Part shown: in pieces, positions 1-7,473 of the stretch
Layout: each line of letters starts with the position of its first letter
Numbering within the stretch: the first letter of the stretch is position 1
Origin: Rickettsiales bacterium
Lineage (GTDB): Bacteria; Pseudomonadota; Alphaproteobacteria; Rickettsiales; CANDYO01
NCBI GenBank assembly: GCA_025210695.1
Contig: JAOARE010000018.1
Span: 1 to 64,000, forward strand
Length of the DNA: 64,000 nucleotides
Reading direction: 5' to 3'
The notes under the pieces: generated by a model
The model's database searches: none
The model's input: only the letters and a program-made list of their open reading frames with translations
What the model was told of the DNA's origin: nothing
Made by a program: the position numbers and the translations under genes

Positions 1-44
1 GCTAAAAGCTGATCGAAACTTATATCATGACTTAATAAATAATC

Positions 45-941
45 CTAGACTACACCCCATAAATGTTGCATATGTTCTTTGTCGTAAAATACCTCTAATA
101 ATTGTCCAAGATGTAATGATCCAGTTGCAATAATATCAATTAATCCTCCTCTTTTAATCACGTCTTGTAAAACTTCAAAGTGATTTTCGGCAAAAGCAGA
201 CAACTCCTTTATGTTCACATGTTTAGATTGAATCAATTGGTTTGTGCGGTATGGATGATTCGTGCTTAATATTTTTAATTGCTCTGAGAATATGCTTGAA
301 GATTGTTGATCTTCAATATGACTCACTTCCATGCTGTCCGGATACGCTAAGCCAACTTCATCTCTTAAGCTAAAATCAATTTCAGATATTTTATAACCAA
401 ATTCATCGCATTCTTTGCTAAAATCATGCGCGCCTCCAAAAATTATAAAAACTTTTCCTTGAGTGGAGTCGTCATAATAGTCTTGTGCTGCTAATTTGGC
501 GTTTTCTATTGCGAACTTCTCCCTAGTAGAGAAGATATCGTTATATATACCTTTAGAAAAATCATTATCTATTTTATCTGAATTATCTTTATCTATTGAT
601 GGATATGTCTTCGGTAATACGCCTGCATAAGTTAAAGTTATGGCTGCACCATATTCGTAGAGCATAGCTTTCTGGACATGAGTTAATTGCTCAAAAGAGT
701 CAGGCAATCCATTTGGAAATATATATTGTTTAGTGACGGCACACATTTCACTAGAATTTTCGCAGTTTATATTATCATACAACGACTCTGATACTACAGG
801 AATGTCATTATTACGTTCAAGATATTTTGCCAAATTAAGTTGCGACTTAACGACAATATTGCAAATGTTGTTTTGTTTATCATACTCTGGAATACCAGGA
901 ATTCTATGAAATTGCTTTAAGTGGATAATTTCTATAGTCAT
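45..941 (-). CDS. Hypothetical protein, possible TraB/ChaN-like fold
   Basis: This 298-residue protein has no signal peptide or membrane segment that I can see, so it is probably cytoplasmic or secreted by a non-Sec route. I do not recognise a firm family. It opens with an IIHLKQFHR motif and has a central VFIIFGGAHDF stretch near residue 166; a histidine-containing N-terminal strand plus a later GxxH-type motif is reminiscent of the TraB/Tiki/ChaN/erythromycin-esterase superfamily, but that is a weak resemblance. A GGAG lies about 12 bases upstream of the ATG at 941. The gene stands alone on the minus strand, downstream of a long non-coding stretch. A structure-based search would settle the family. 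Confidence 0.6.
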   Translation of the reverse strand: MTIEIIHLKQFHRIPGIPEYDKQNNICNIVVKSQLNLAKYLERNNDIPVVSESLYDNINCENSSEMCAVTKQYIFPNGLPDSFEQLTHVQKAMLYEYGAAITLTYAGVLPKTYPSIDKDNSDKIDNDFSKGIYNDIFSTREKFAIENAKLAAQDYYDDSTQGKVFIIFGGAHDFSKECDEFGYKISEIDFSLRDEVGLAYPDSMEVSHIEDQQSSSIFSEQLKILSTNHPYRTNQLIQSKHVNIKELSAFAENHFEVLQDVIKRGGLIDIIATGSLHLGQLLEVFYDKEHMQHLWGVV

Positions 942-1386
942 TTTTATATTTGCTCCATGTTTACTTTAGGTTGTTGAAAGTTGCTTAATTATAAATATAT
1001 TAATATATTAGTTGATATTTGTCAAGAGATATTAATTAAATTTGACAAAATTATGCTGTAAGCCTTGTAAACCTGAGCTTTGAGGGGGGTTAGATGAGTT
1101 CGAAAAAACACTCGCATCTCCGACTCATACCTTTTGCGAACTCCTCTTGTAGGTTAGGGTTTCTTGATGTTTAGCGAACTGGTAAAGGTAAACATGAAAC
1201 AGAGATTGGAGACGAATTTGAGGAGGTTTTGAGCTAAAAATGAGACAAATTTGGGTAATTTTTAGGCTTAAAAGTAATGTTATGATTTCATTTTTTGAAG
1301 CGCTACACCAGACAGATACTGTAGTCTAGAGCGCAGGAAACTAAATAGGAAAATCGAGCGGAGACTGAAAAAATTTTAGCTAGAGC
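942..1386. other. Non-coding stretch with several inverted repeats
   Basis: These 445 bases hold no credible protein gene. They contain inverted repeats: GAGTTCG at 1096-1102 with CGAACTC at 1137-1143, ATGTTTA at 1167-1173 with TAAACAT at 1189-1195, and nested GCGC/CTACA arms at 1300-1307 matching TGTAG at 1320-1324 and GCGC at 1331-1334. A TTGACA at 1042-1047 followed 17 bases later by TTGTAA could be a plus-strand promoter. The stretch could encode a structured RNA, but I see no diagnostic RNase P, tmRNA or SRP motif, and no U-run after the hairpins. Confidence 0.4.
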
Positions 1387-1476
1387 TGGCGGAGAGAGAG
1401 GGATTCGAACCCTCGGTAGTGTCTCCACTACACTCCCTTAGCAGGGGAGCGCCTTAAGCCGCTCGGCCACCTCTCC
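1387..1476 (-). tRNA. tRNA-Ser (anticodon GCT)
   Basis: The minus strand folds as a class II tRNA of 90 bases. It has a seven-pair acceptor stem (GGAGAGG against TCTCTCC, one G-T pair), the anticodon stem-loop CTCCC-CTGCTAA-GGGAG giving anticodon GCT, a long variable arm with a stem typical of serine tRNAs, a GGTTCGAAT T-loop, and an encoded CCA end at 1387-1389. It reads AGC/AGU codons. A TATAAA-like -10 preceded by TGC lies upstream at 1508-1513 on the minus strand. Confidence 0.97.
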
Positions 1477-1622
1477 ATTTTGATCCTGTGATAAGAATCG
1501 CAACACATTTATAGCAAGATATTTTCTTTTATGCCAGTAAAACTTTACTTATAAAATAAAAAAATAATGAGAGATTTGAAAATCATGCTATTATTCTTCT
1601 TGAAAATTTAGCTAGAACATAC

Positions 1623-1847
1623 ATGTTGATGAAGTATTTTAGAAAAATAGTAGTATTGTTTATAAAGGGTTATCAATATATTTTATCGCCTTATTGGCCT
1701 GGTGTTTGTCGCTATACTCCAACTTGTTCTAATTATTCTATTGCAGCTTTTAATAAATATGGTTTTTTCAAAGGATTCTGGTTTAGTATTAAAAGAATAG
1801 TTAAGTGCCATCCATGGGGAGGTTCTGGTCACGATCCATTGCCTTGA
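1623..1847 (+). CDS. yidD: Membrane protein insertion efficiency factor YidD
   Basis: This 74-residue protein matches the YidD family (formerly DUF37), which assists YidC-dependent insertion of inner-membrane proteins. The N-terminal amphipathic segment (residues 3-25) is followed by the family core CRYTPTCSNY at residues 29-38 and the C-terminal KCHPWGGSGHDP signature. Length is normal. In many bacteria yidD sits with rnpA and yidC; here it stands alone, with its 3' end overlapping by 19 bases the 3' end of the convergent gshA-type gene. Two closely spaced ATGs (1623 and 1629) could both serve as the start, and no strong Shine-Dalgarno distinguishes them. Confidence 0.95.
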   Translation: MLMKYFRKIVVLFIKGYQYILSPYWPGVCRYTPTCSNYSIAAFNKYGFFKGFWFSIKRIVKCHPWGGSGHDPLP

Positions 1848-3022
1848 AGTTCTAGGGCTGCAGCTAAGCTAGCTATTCTTGCAACCAGGTTGCAACAATA
1901 ATAATAATCCTCACAGTCAAATTTATGATTATTAGCTATTTCCATACCAACTGAATTAAGATTGCTATATTCATCTTTGGTCTTATGAATGCGATACATA
2001 AATTCTATTTGTTGATGATTTATAAGGTAGAGCAGAGGTTCTGCGCTGGCATTGCCAATTTTATCAAATGTTTTTACGCCTTCTTGGATGATCACCCGCT
2101 CATTAACAATATTACTTTTTGTGATGTGCATTTGGTTGCGAAGCTTTTTATTTATGGAAAAGATCTCATCGGCTGATTTAATCATCATAATCCCCATGCC
2201 ATATGTGCCATAATCTGATTTAACTACCACATATGGGGTATCATGAATGTTATTTTGTTCATATTTTTCTTTTATTTTTAATAAGAGAACTTCTACCTTT
2301 TTAGCCAATTCATCCATGCCATGTTTTGATTTAAAGTTTACTCCTTCACATATATCAAATTCAGTACTAAGTAAAAAAGATGGTAGAGAGAATAATTCTT
2401 CAAGTTCAGTTACCAGCTTATTATAAACTTTAAAATGATTAGATTTTCTTCTCATAAACCACCCATTATTGGGGTGAGGGATAACTTTCTGATCAATGTT
2501 TTTTAAAAGGTCTGGCATTCCAGAGGAAAGATCATTATTTAGTATAATTAAATTGGGGATAAAATCATCTATTTGTAATTTATTGTTATGTTTTGTTATA
2601 GAAGAAATGCAGATATCAGAATGATTGTTACCTTGGTTCTTGCTATGTTCAGTGGCAGTTAATGAGCCTATTTTTATGTGATATCCAGCTTTATTTAAGA
2701 TTAATTCTATAGTTTTTAGATTATCCATATAATAAGGATTACGACTATGGTCCTCTCCAATTAATAAAATGCTTTTTATATCGGGGGAGATCTTATTAAT
2801 ATATTTTTTAGCTAGGGAGCTTGCTGTATCAATTTTATCAAGGCTTACGTTGTTAAAACCCGCTGGAAATAGGTTAGTGTCTACAGGGACAATTTTTTTA
2901 CCAGAATAGCGTAAATCTACGGATGTATATAAACAAGGAGTGGTTGACTCTAGTTTCTTCTGGTACCAATTCTCAAATTCTTGTTCTTTTAATCTAATGG
3001 TCTCAGCAATAAGTTTTAACAT
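1829..3022 (-). CDS. gshA: Glutamate-cysteine ligase, proteobacterial GshA type
   Basis: This 397-residue protein matches the GshA glutamate-cysteine ligase family (PF08886 type), the enzyme of the first step of glutathione synthesis, which joins glutamate to cysteine using ATP. The recognisable block is VDLRYSGKKIVPVDTNLFPA, from about residue 35 to 54, and the later KSDYGTYGMGIM region resembles an ATP-grasp-like glycine-rich loop. The protein is slightly shorter than the usual 420-440 residues. It has no signal peptide and should act in the cytoplasm. It converges with yidD, with a 19-base overlap of the two 3' ends, and diverges from the basic secreted protein gene at 3197. I see no gshB in the window. 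Confidence 0.87.
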   Translation of the reverse strand: MLKLIAETIRLKEQEFENWYQKKLESTTPCLYTSVDLRYSGKKIVPVDTNLFPAGFNNVSLDKIDTASSLAKKYINKISPDIKSILLIGEDHSRNPYYMDNLKTIELILNKAGYHIKIGSLTATEHSKNQGNNHSDICISSITKHNNKLQIDDFIPNLIILNNDLSSGMPDLLKNIDQKVIPHPNNGWFMRRKSNHFKVYNKLVTELEELFSLPSFLLSTEFDICEGVNFKSKHGMDELAKKVEVLLLKIKEKYEQNNIHDTPYVVVKSDYGTYGMGIMMIKSADEIFSINKKLRNQMHITKSNIVNERVIIQEGVKTFDKIGNASAEPLLYLINHQQIEFMYRIHKTKDEYSNLNSVGMEIANNHKFDCEDYYYCCNLVARIASLAAALELQGNGS

Positions 3023-3196
3023 AAGAATATTTAATAAATTATAATCTTAGAGTTATACTTAAAAAACTTCAGTTATTCAAGTCTTTGCTTTACAACATTT
3101 TGCTTGCATAGCTAATTTTTAGGTGATATTTTTGAAGCTTATATATGAAGATACTCGTAAAATTAACCTAATAGTAATCTTAAGAAGGAATTAAGG

Positions 3197-3589
3197 ATGG
3201 GAAAGAATTTACTAAAAATTATTACCGTTATATATAGTTTTGCCATTTTGTTTATGTATAGTAGCATTGCTAATGCTGCTGATACTGCGAATAACATTCC
3301 TAAGTCTAATTCAAATCTAATTGCTAGTTATTATGATGATGATCCTGAAGTTAATACGTCAAGGCCAGTTATAAATAAAAATCCAGGCATAAATAAAACA
3401 ACTACAAAAACTACTAAAAAAGTTACAAAGAGTTATTCTTCTAAAAGAAAAGTAAAATCTGGTAAGAGGGCTAAAAGGAATAAGAAGAGAACAAGAAAAG
3501 CAATGGTAAGCCCTTTTAATAAAAAAGTTGATAACAAAAAAGTGAATAAGCATCGAAAGAGGGGCAGAAAGAAGAGTAGAAATCGTTAG
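3197..3589 (+). CDS. Small secreted, very basic protein
   Basis: This 130-residue protein begins with a clear Sec signal peptide (MGKNLLKI followed by a hydrophobic core) and a plausible signal-peptidase I site after ANA, near residue 27. The mature part starts with an acidic, Asp-rich stretch (YYDDDPE) and then becomes almost entirely Lys, Arg, Asn, Thr and Ser, ending with two basic clusters (KRNKKRTRK and RKRGRKKSRNR). I recognise no domain; the mature protein is probably disordered. Such a composition could bind nucleic acid, lipopolysaccharide or host chromatin; this is inference only. An AAGGAATTAAGG stretch just before the ATG supplies the ribosome binding site. The gene is transcribed divergently from the gshA-type gene. 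Confidence 0.8.
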   Translation: MGKNLLKIITVIYSFAILFMYSSIANAADTANNIPKSNSNLIASYYDDDPEVNTSRPVINKNPGINKTTTKTTKKVTKSYSSKRKVKSGKRAKRNKKRTRKAMVSPFNKKVDNKKVNKHRKRGRKKSRNR

Positions 3590-3604
3590 ATATATTTAAT
3601 ATTT

Positions 3605-5002
3605 CTATAGGGTTCTTATTCGTGCTGGTTTTTTATTTTGTAGATATTCAAGTGCTTGAGATAGGCTGTCTACTTGATCATCGTGGGGTGATTTAGGAAA
3701 TGAGATTAATTCTTGTTCTAAGGTGATTCTCCAGTTGGCATTATAATCTAGAAATATCTTCCCTGCCTCAAATAATGGGCTATGTCTAGCAAATCTAGTA
3801 ACTTTATCAAATTTTGGTTTTATGGGTATAATTGCAGTTTTAATTAGTGGTTTTAAACTTTGAATTAAGGATTGGCCACTTCCCTTATCTTCTATTAGAA
3901 TTGCTTGAGGATTCCATTTATTAGAAAAATTTTGTAAAGCTATTATTAACTCTGGATATTCAGCTTTAATTCTTTGTATATCAAGCAAGTAATAGCCATT
4001 GTTATTAATTCCTACAGTAATTCCAACGCTGTAATCACTATCATCTTTTGCTTTGATGGCTGTGTCCCATGATTGTATAATTTGTTTGAATTTGATGTTA
4101 TCCTTAGATGAGAAGTAATTTAACCATGATTTTTCGATTATACATCCTTTGCTTGGTATAGGGCTTTGTTGGTATTGAGATGCAAAATTATATTCACCTA
4201 ATTCATTTTTTAATTTATTAAGAGCTACCATGTCTTCTCTCTCTTCATGTAATACTGATCCAGTTTCTTTTGTGATTAGATATGGTTCAGTGAATGTTAT
4301 AGGTTGTTCATAAATTGCAGGTAATTTTAGTAAATCCCATTGATCTCGCTTGTTTTCCAGTAAATATCCGCATAAATCTTCCTCGTGCAGACGCTGCATA
4401 ACAATAACAATTGCTCCAGTTTGTTTGTTGTTTAGTCTAGAAATGAAGGTTTGTTCAAACCACTGAATGGTGGCTTGGCGATATTTTTTAGAGTTAATTT
4501 TATTAGGATTTTGAGGGTCGTCTATAATTAGATAGTCTCCACCTTCTCCGGTGGCAGTTCCTCCAGTGGATGTTGCAAAGCGAAATCCTCTTTTTGAGGT
4601 TACAAATTTTGATTTTTGATTTTCTCCTTTGTTGATAATGGTCTCAGGAAATAATTCTTTATACCATGGGCTGTTCATAAGAATTCTACAATCTTGTGAG
4701 TGTTTATTGCTCAGGGCCTGTGAGTAACTGGCTGTCATTATTTTTGTGGCAGGGTTATGCCCCATAAGCCAAGCTGACCAGGACACGCTAATGCATATAG
4801 ATTTCAAGTATCTAGGTGGAATATTTATAATAAGGCGGGTAATTTTTCCCTCTTCAATTTGTTTGAGTTTTTCTGATATAAGGCTGATATGCCAATTATG
4901 TAAATATTTTGTTCCTGGAGAGACAGTGAGAAATGATTTTGCTACAAATGTTGAGAAATTATTACGTAAAACGGCTTGAACAAGCCTATTAGTGTCTTGC
5001 AT
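3605..5002 (-). CDS. Phage/GTA-type terminase large subunit
   Basis: This 465-residue protein is a large terminase, the motor that pumps DNA into a prohead and cuts it. The N-terminal ATPase has a Walker A variant PPRYLKS at residues 62-68, where other terminases show PPRHGKS, and Walker B YLIIDDP near residue 155. The C-terminal nuclease domain of the TIGR01630 type begins near SWDTAIKAKDDSDYS (about residue 308), holding the first metal-binding aspartate. The reading frame is full length and intact. No small terminase or portal is adjacent; the portal and capsid genes lie more than 50 kb away at 57892-62834. The twin small-RNA units lie directly upstream on the same strand, the nearer terminator ending about 46 bases before the start. 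Confidence 0.92.
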   Translation of the reverse strand: MQDTNRLVQAVLRNNFSTFVAKSFLTVSPGTKYLHNWHISLISEKLKQIEEGKITRLIINIPPRYLKSICISVSWSAWLMGHNPATKIMTASYSQALSNKHSQDCRILMNSPWYKELFPETIINKGENQKSKFVTSKRGFRFATSTGGTATGEGGDYLIIDDPQNPNKINSKKYRQATIQWFEQTFISRLNNKQTGAIVIVMQRLHEEDLCGYLLENKRDQWDLLKLPAIYEQPITFTEPYLITKETGSVLHEEREDMVALNKLKNELGEYNFASQYQQSPIPSKGCIIEKSWLNYFSSKDNIKFKQIIQSWDTAIKAKDDSDYSVGITVGINNNGYYLLDIQRIKAEYPELIIALQNFSNKWNPQAILIEDKGSGQSLIQSLKPLIKTAIIPIKPKFDKVTRFARHSPLFEAGKIFLDYNANWRITLEQELISFPKSPHDDQVDSLSQALEYLQNKKPARIRTL

Positions 5003-5048
5003 GAAATTTATCTTGGGTTGAAATATGTTGATATCTTAAGAGCTGTAG

Positions 5049-5164
5049 AAAAAAGAGAGCGCCCTTTTGAGGTGGCGCTCTACATAGAACCATGCCTCTC
5101 GTTTTTCTGTATGTGGGGAGGTAGCTTATAGGTTTCTTATGTTCGTTATTTATTTTTAACTATT
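5049..5164 (-). ncRNA. Putative small RNA, copy 1
   Basis: On the minus strand a -35 TTGACA (5194-5199), a 17-base spacer and a -10 TATCAT (5171-5176) predict a start near 5164. The transcript would end at an intrinsic terminator: an 8-pair stem AGAGCGCC/GGCGCTCT (5074-5081 with 5056-5063), one C, then six Us (5049-5054), giving about 116 bases. The body has no useful reading frame. It includes CCUCCCC (complement of 5115-5121), which is anti-Shine-Dalgarno-like and would be bulged out if CUA and CAUA on either side pair with UAUGUAG further down. Known alphaproteobacterial small RNAs with CCUCC motifs act in a similar way; homology to them is not established. Confidence 0.62.
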
Positions 5165-5222
5165 AAATAAATGATAATATATTAACTATATCTTGTCAAC
5201 TAATAATATTATAATTAATCAA
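5049..5222 (-). repeat. Direct repeat unit, copy 1 (174 bp)
   Basis: This unit is repeated almost exactly at 5337-5510, an offset of 288 bases, with only a few substitutions (for example GAGGTGG against GAAGTGG, and ATGATAA against ATAGTAA). Weaker similarity continues past the right end (TTATAAAGTT in both flanks), so the original duplication was longer. It carries a promoter, transcript body and terminator on the minus strand. Confidence 0.95.
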
Positions 5223-5334
5223 TATTTTTTAAAAATAATAAGAAAACAGTCTTATAAAGTTGAAAAGAACAACTCTTATTTGTTATGAGTGACTGAAAAT
5301 AAATAATAACTATGAATAAATTAATCTAGTTGAG

Positions 5335-5452
5335 AAAAAAAAGAGAGCGCCCTTTTGAAGTGGCGCTCTACATAGAACCATGCCTCTCGTTTTTCTGTAT
5401 GTGGGGAGGTAGCTTATAGGTTTCTTATGTTCGTTATTTGTTTTTAACTATT
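5335..5452 (-). ncRNA. Putative small RNA, copy 2
   Basis: This is the second copy of the unit. The minus-strand promoter is TTGACA (5482-5487), 17 bases, then TACTAT (5459-5464), with a predicted start near 5452. The terminator stem (5362-5369 with 5344-5351) is followed by eight Us (5335-5342), a longer run than in copy 1. The CCUCCCC motif is kept (complement of 5403-5409). Because each copy has its own promoter and terminator, the two would be made as separate transcripts of about 116-118 bases. Confidence 0.62.
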
Positions 5453-5510
5453 AAATAAATAGTAATATATTAACTATATCTTGTCAACTAATAATATTAT
5501 AATTAATCAA
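5337..5510 (-). repeat. Direct repeat unit, copy 2 (174 bp)
   Basis: This is the partner of the unit at 5049-5222. The substitutions cluster in the promoter -10 region and the terminator loop, while the stretch from the putative start point to the terminator is otherwise nearly unchanged. The 114 bases separating the two copies show no reading frame. Confidence 0.95.
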
Positions 5511-5644
5511 ATTACTTTTAGAAGGTCGCTTTATAAAGTTAATAAGTAGTTTTATTAATATAATTCTTGTAAGGCAGAGTTAATTATGGCATATATTAGG
5601 AGATAAATTATCTTGTGATTAATTTAAACTAAAAGAGGAGTACG

Positions 5645-6067
5645 ATGAATAAAGTCACAATACCTGAGGGATATAAACCTTCAGAATCAGAAGAATATAT
5701 GAATCCTATGCAGCTAGAATATTTTAGAATTAAGCTAAATACATGGAAGAACGAGCTACTTAATAACTCTTCAGAGGCTTTAAAACATTTACAAGAGGAG
5801 AACTGGCATGAGCCAGATTTAAATGATAGAGCAAATGTAGAAATAAATGCTGCATTTGAATTAAAAACACAAGATAGATATCGAAAACTTATTGAGAAGA
5901 TAGATTCTGCATTAGAAAGAATTGAGAATTCTGAATATGGTTATTGTGAAGAAACAGGTGAAGAAATAGGTGTTGGTCGCTTAGAGGCGCGCCCTATTGC
6001 TACTTTTTCTATTGATGCTCAACAAAATCACGAAAATTATGAGCGTCAGCATAATGAAGATGAATAA
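5645..6067 (+). CDS. dksA: DksA-family RNA polymerase-binding regulator
   Basis: This 140-residue protein is a DksA, which enters the RNA polymerase secondary channel and works with ppGpp to adjust transcription. A coiled-coil hairpin (about residues 30-95) carries the acidic tip region DLNDRAN. The C-terminal finger GYCEETGEEIGVGRLEARP keeps only the first of the four zinc cysteines; the others are Thr, Ser and Ala. Loss of zinc cysteines is common in alphaproteobacterial DksA and does not imply loss of function. A strong Shine-Dalgarno (AGAGGAG) precedes the ATG. The gene is monocistronic, ending in a strong terminator at 6103-6140. Confidence 0.96.
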   Translation: MNKVTIPEGYKPSESEEYMNPMQLEYFRIKLNTWKNELLNNSSEALKHLQEENWHEPDLNDRANVEINAAFELKTQDRYRKLIEKIDSALERIENSEYGYCEETGEEIGVGRLEARPIATFSIDAQQNHENYERQHNEDE

Positions 6068-6102
6068 GTAATCTTTAAAGTATTTTTAAACTAACAAAAA
6101 AC

Positions 6103-6140
6103 AAAACCCTATTAGTATGTTGATTACTAATAGGGTTTTT
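6103..6140 (+). terminator. Intrinsic terminator after dksA
   Basis: A perfect 15-pair stem (6103-6117 with 6125-6139) with a seven-base loop ends in a T-run. It sits 35 bases after the dksA stop and separates dksA from the surface-protein block. Confidence 0.93.
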
Positions 6141-6291
6141 ATTTGCATCTACCTCAACGTTAGATAGGAAGTTTTAAAAAAAATCATACAATCGTCGAAA
6201 AACCTATTGACCACACAGTTAAGTTGTGTTAATGGTTGTTTTGATTTAAATAATTAATATATATTAAACAAATAGGGGCGATGATGTAGGG

Positions 6292-7023
6292 ATGAATAAT
6301 TTTGTAAATAGATCTACTATTGGAGCGATGATTATTTATTTGATTACAACTAATGCATTGGCAGTAGAAAATTTTTATGTTCAAGGAAATTTAGGTTATG
6401 CAATGGGGGTAGCCCCAGGAGGAGATTTTTCTAAAAATACGCTGGGTGATGCTGGTGTGTATAGCGCTGCTGTTGGTTATAAATTTGATGACCATATTCG
6501 TATGGATGTTAGTCTAGAATATAGAGATGGCTATACTAATGAATATATGGTGCAAAGGAAAGTAGTGAGTAAGCTTGCTAGAAATGGTAATAAGGCTAAA
6601 GTTGTATATGCTTATAGTACAGATACCCAAATTACTAAGGTTAGTTCTTTAGCTTCGATGATGAATTTATATTACGATATAGCTGAGATTAACAAGATAA
6701 CTCCTTATGTAATGTTAGGTGCAGGGATATCCAGAAATATAACGGACTCTAGTGGTAATATAGTTCGTTCTGATAATAAATCGGATATTGATTATACTAT
6801 ATCTCGTGGAACTAGGGTTAATTTTGCTTGGAAGGTTGGAGCTGGATTACAGTATAGATTCAATAATGATATGAGTGGAGATTTTCATTATCAATATGTT
6901 GATTTAGGTAGTATTAGAACAGGAAATATACATACGATTAATAATAAGTCATCAGTTCAGCATAATTTTCAGGGTTGTTTAAAATCTCATGAAGTTCTGT
7001 TGGGTGTTAAGTATAAATTTTAG
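6292..7023 (+). CDS. Outer-membrane beta-barrel surface protein
   Basis: This 243-residue protein has a signal peptide ending near ALA-V (about residue 24) and then alternating strands typical of eight-stranded OmpA/P44/Msp-like barrels of Rickettsiales. The first strand is ENFYVQGNLGYAMG, an internal landmark is VGYKFDDHIRMDVSLEYR, and the C-terminus VLLGVKYKF ends in the aromatic residue recognised by the BAM machinery. It should lie in the outer membrane as a porin or surface antigen. A second barrel of the same general type lies at 26408-27106. It is the first gene of a plus-strand block reaching 11157, and 21 bases separate it from the next gene. Confidence 0.87.
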   Translation: MNNFVNRSTIGAMIIYLITTNALAVENFYVQGNLGYAMGVAPGGDFSKNTLGDAGVYSAAVGYKFDDHIRMDVSLEYRDGYTNEYMVQRKVVSKLARNGNKAKVVYAYSTDTQITKVSSLASMMNLYYDIAEINKITPYVMLGAGISRNITDSSGNIVRSDNKSDIDYTISRGTRVNFAWKVGAGLQYRFNNDMSGDFHYQYVDLGSIRTGNIHTINNKSSVQHNFQGCLKSHEVLLGVKYKF

Positions 7024-7044
7024 AGTTATAATAGTAAGAAAATT

Positions 7045-7401
7045 ATGTCCAATGCATTTGATGAAGTTGCTCATATGGTGGAAGAATTTGAGCTTGATGA
7101 TGCTCCTTCTGCGCCTTCTAACGATGGTACAGAGGGTGTTATAAAAGTTATAAATGAACAGAATAAAGTTATAGATCTGCTTGCTAAGAATATTGTTGGT
7201 ATAAAGAGAAATTATGTTACGCAGGATGAATTGTTACAAGTAAAAAGAGAGGCGGCTGAAGGTGATTTTAATATTTGGGACCAATTATGCAGACAAAGTG
7301 CCAGTGGTGAAATATGCGATCAAATTCAAATAATGATGCATGAAAAGGTGAAATGTATTGGAGACTATAATAGCCCAGAATGCTTAAAATACTATGAGTA
7401 A
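7045..7401 (+). CDS. Hypothetical acidic protein
   Basis: This 118-residue acidic protein has no signal peptide or membrane segment. An N-terminal disordered stretch (FELDDAPSAPSNDG) leads into a helical middle and a C-terminal part with four cysteines (LCRQSASGEICDQ and KCIGDYNSPECLKYYE), spaced so that disulphides or metal binding are possible. I do not recognise the family. Its start lies 21 bases after the barrel-protein stop, so the two are probably co-transcribed. Confidence 0.7.
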   Translation: MSNAFDEVAHMVEEFELDDAPSAPSNDGTEGVIKVINEQNKVIDLLAKNIVGIKRNYVTQDELLQVKREAAEGDFNIWDQLCRQSASGEICDQIQIMMHEKVKCIGDYNSPECLKYYE

Positions 7402-7473
7402 ACGTTAACAATATTAGGGGTAAGGTTTAGAAATTTTATTATATTAATTTAACTTTAATTTTAGGAGAAAAAA

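Noticed and set aside
1096-1143. Inverted repeat as an intrinsic terminator
   Set aside because: The loop is over 30 bases and no T-run follows on either strand.
5049-5510. CRISPR array or transposon ends
   Set aside because: There are only two long units, the spacing is a single 114-base gap, and each unit contains promoter and terminator signals; no cas or transposase genes are near.
5645-6067. Broken zinc finger meaning a non-functional DksA
   Set aside because: Loss of three of the four cysteines is common in alphaproteobacterial DksA, and the rest of the protein is intact.
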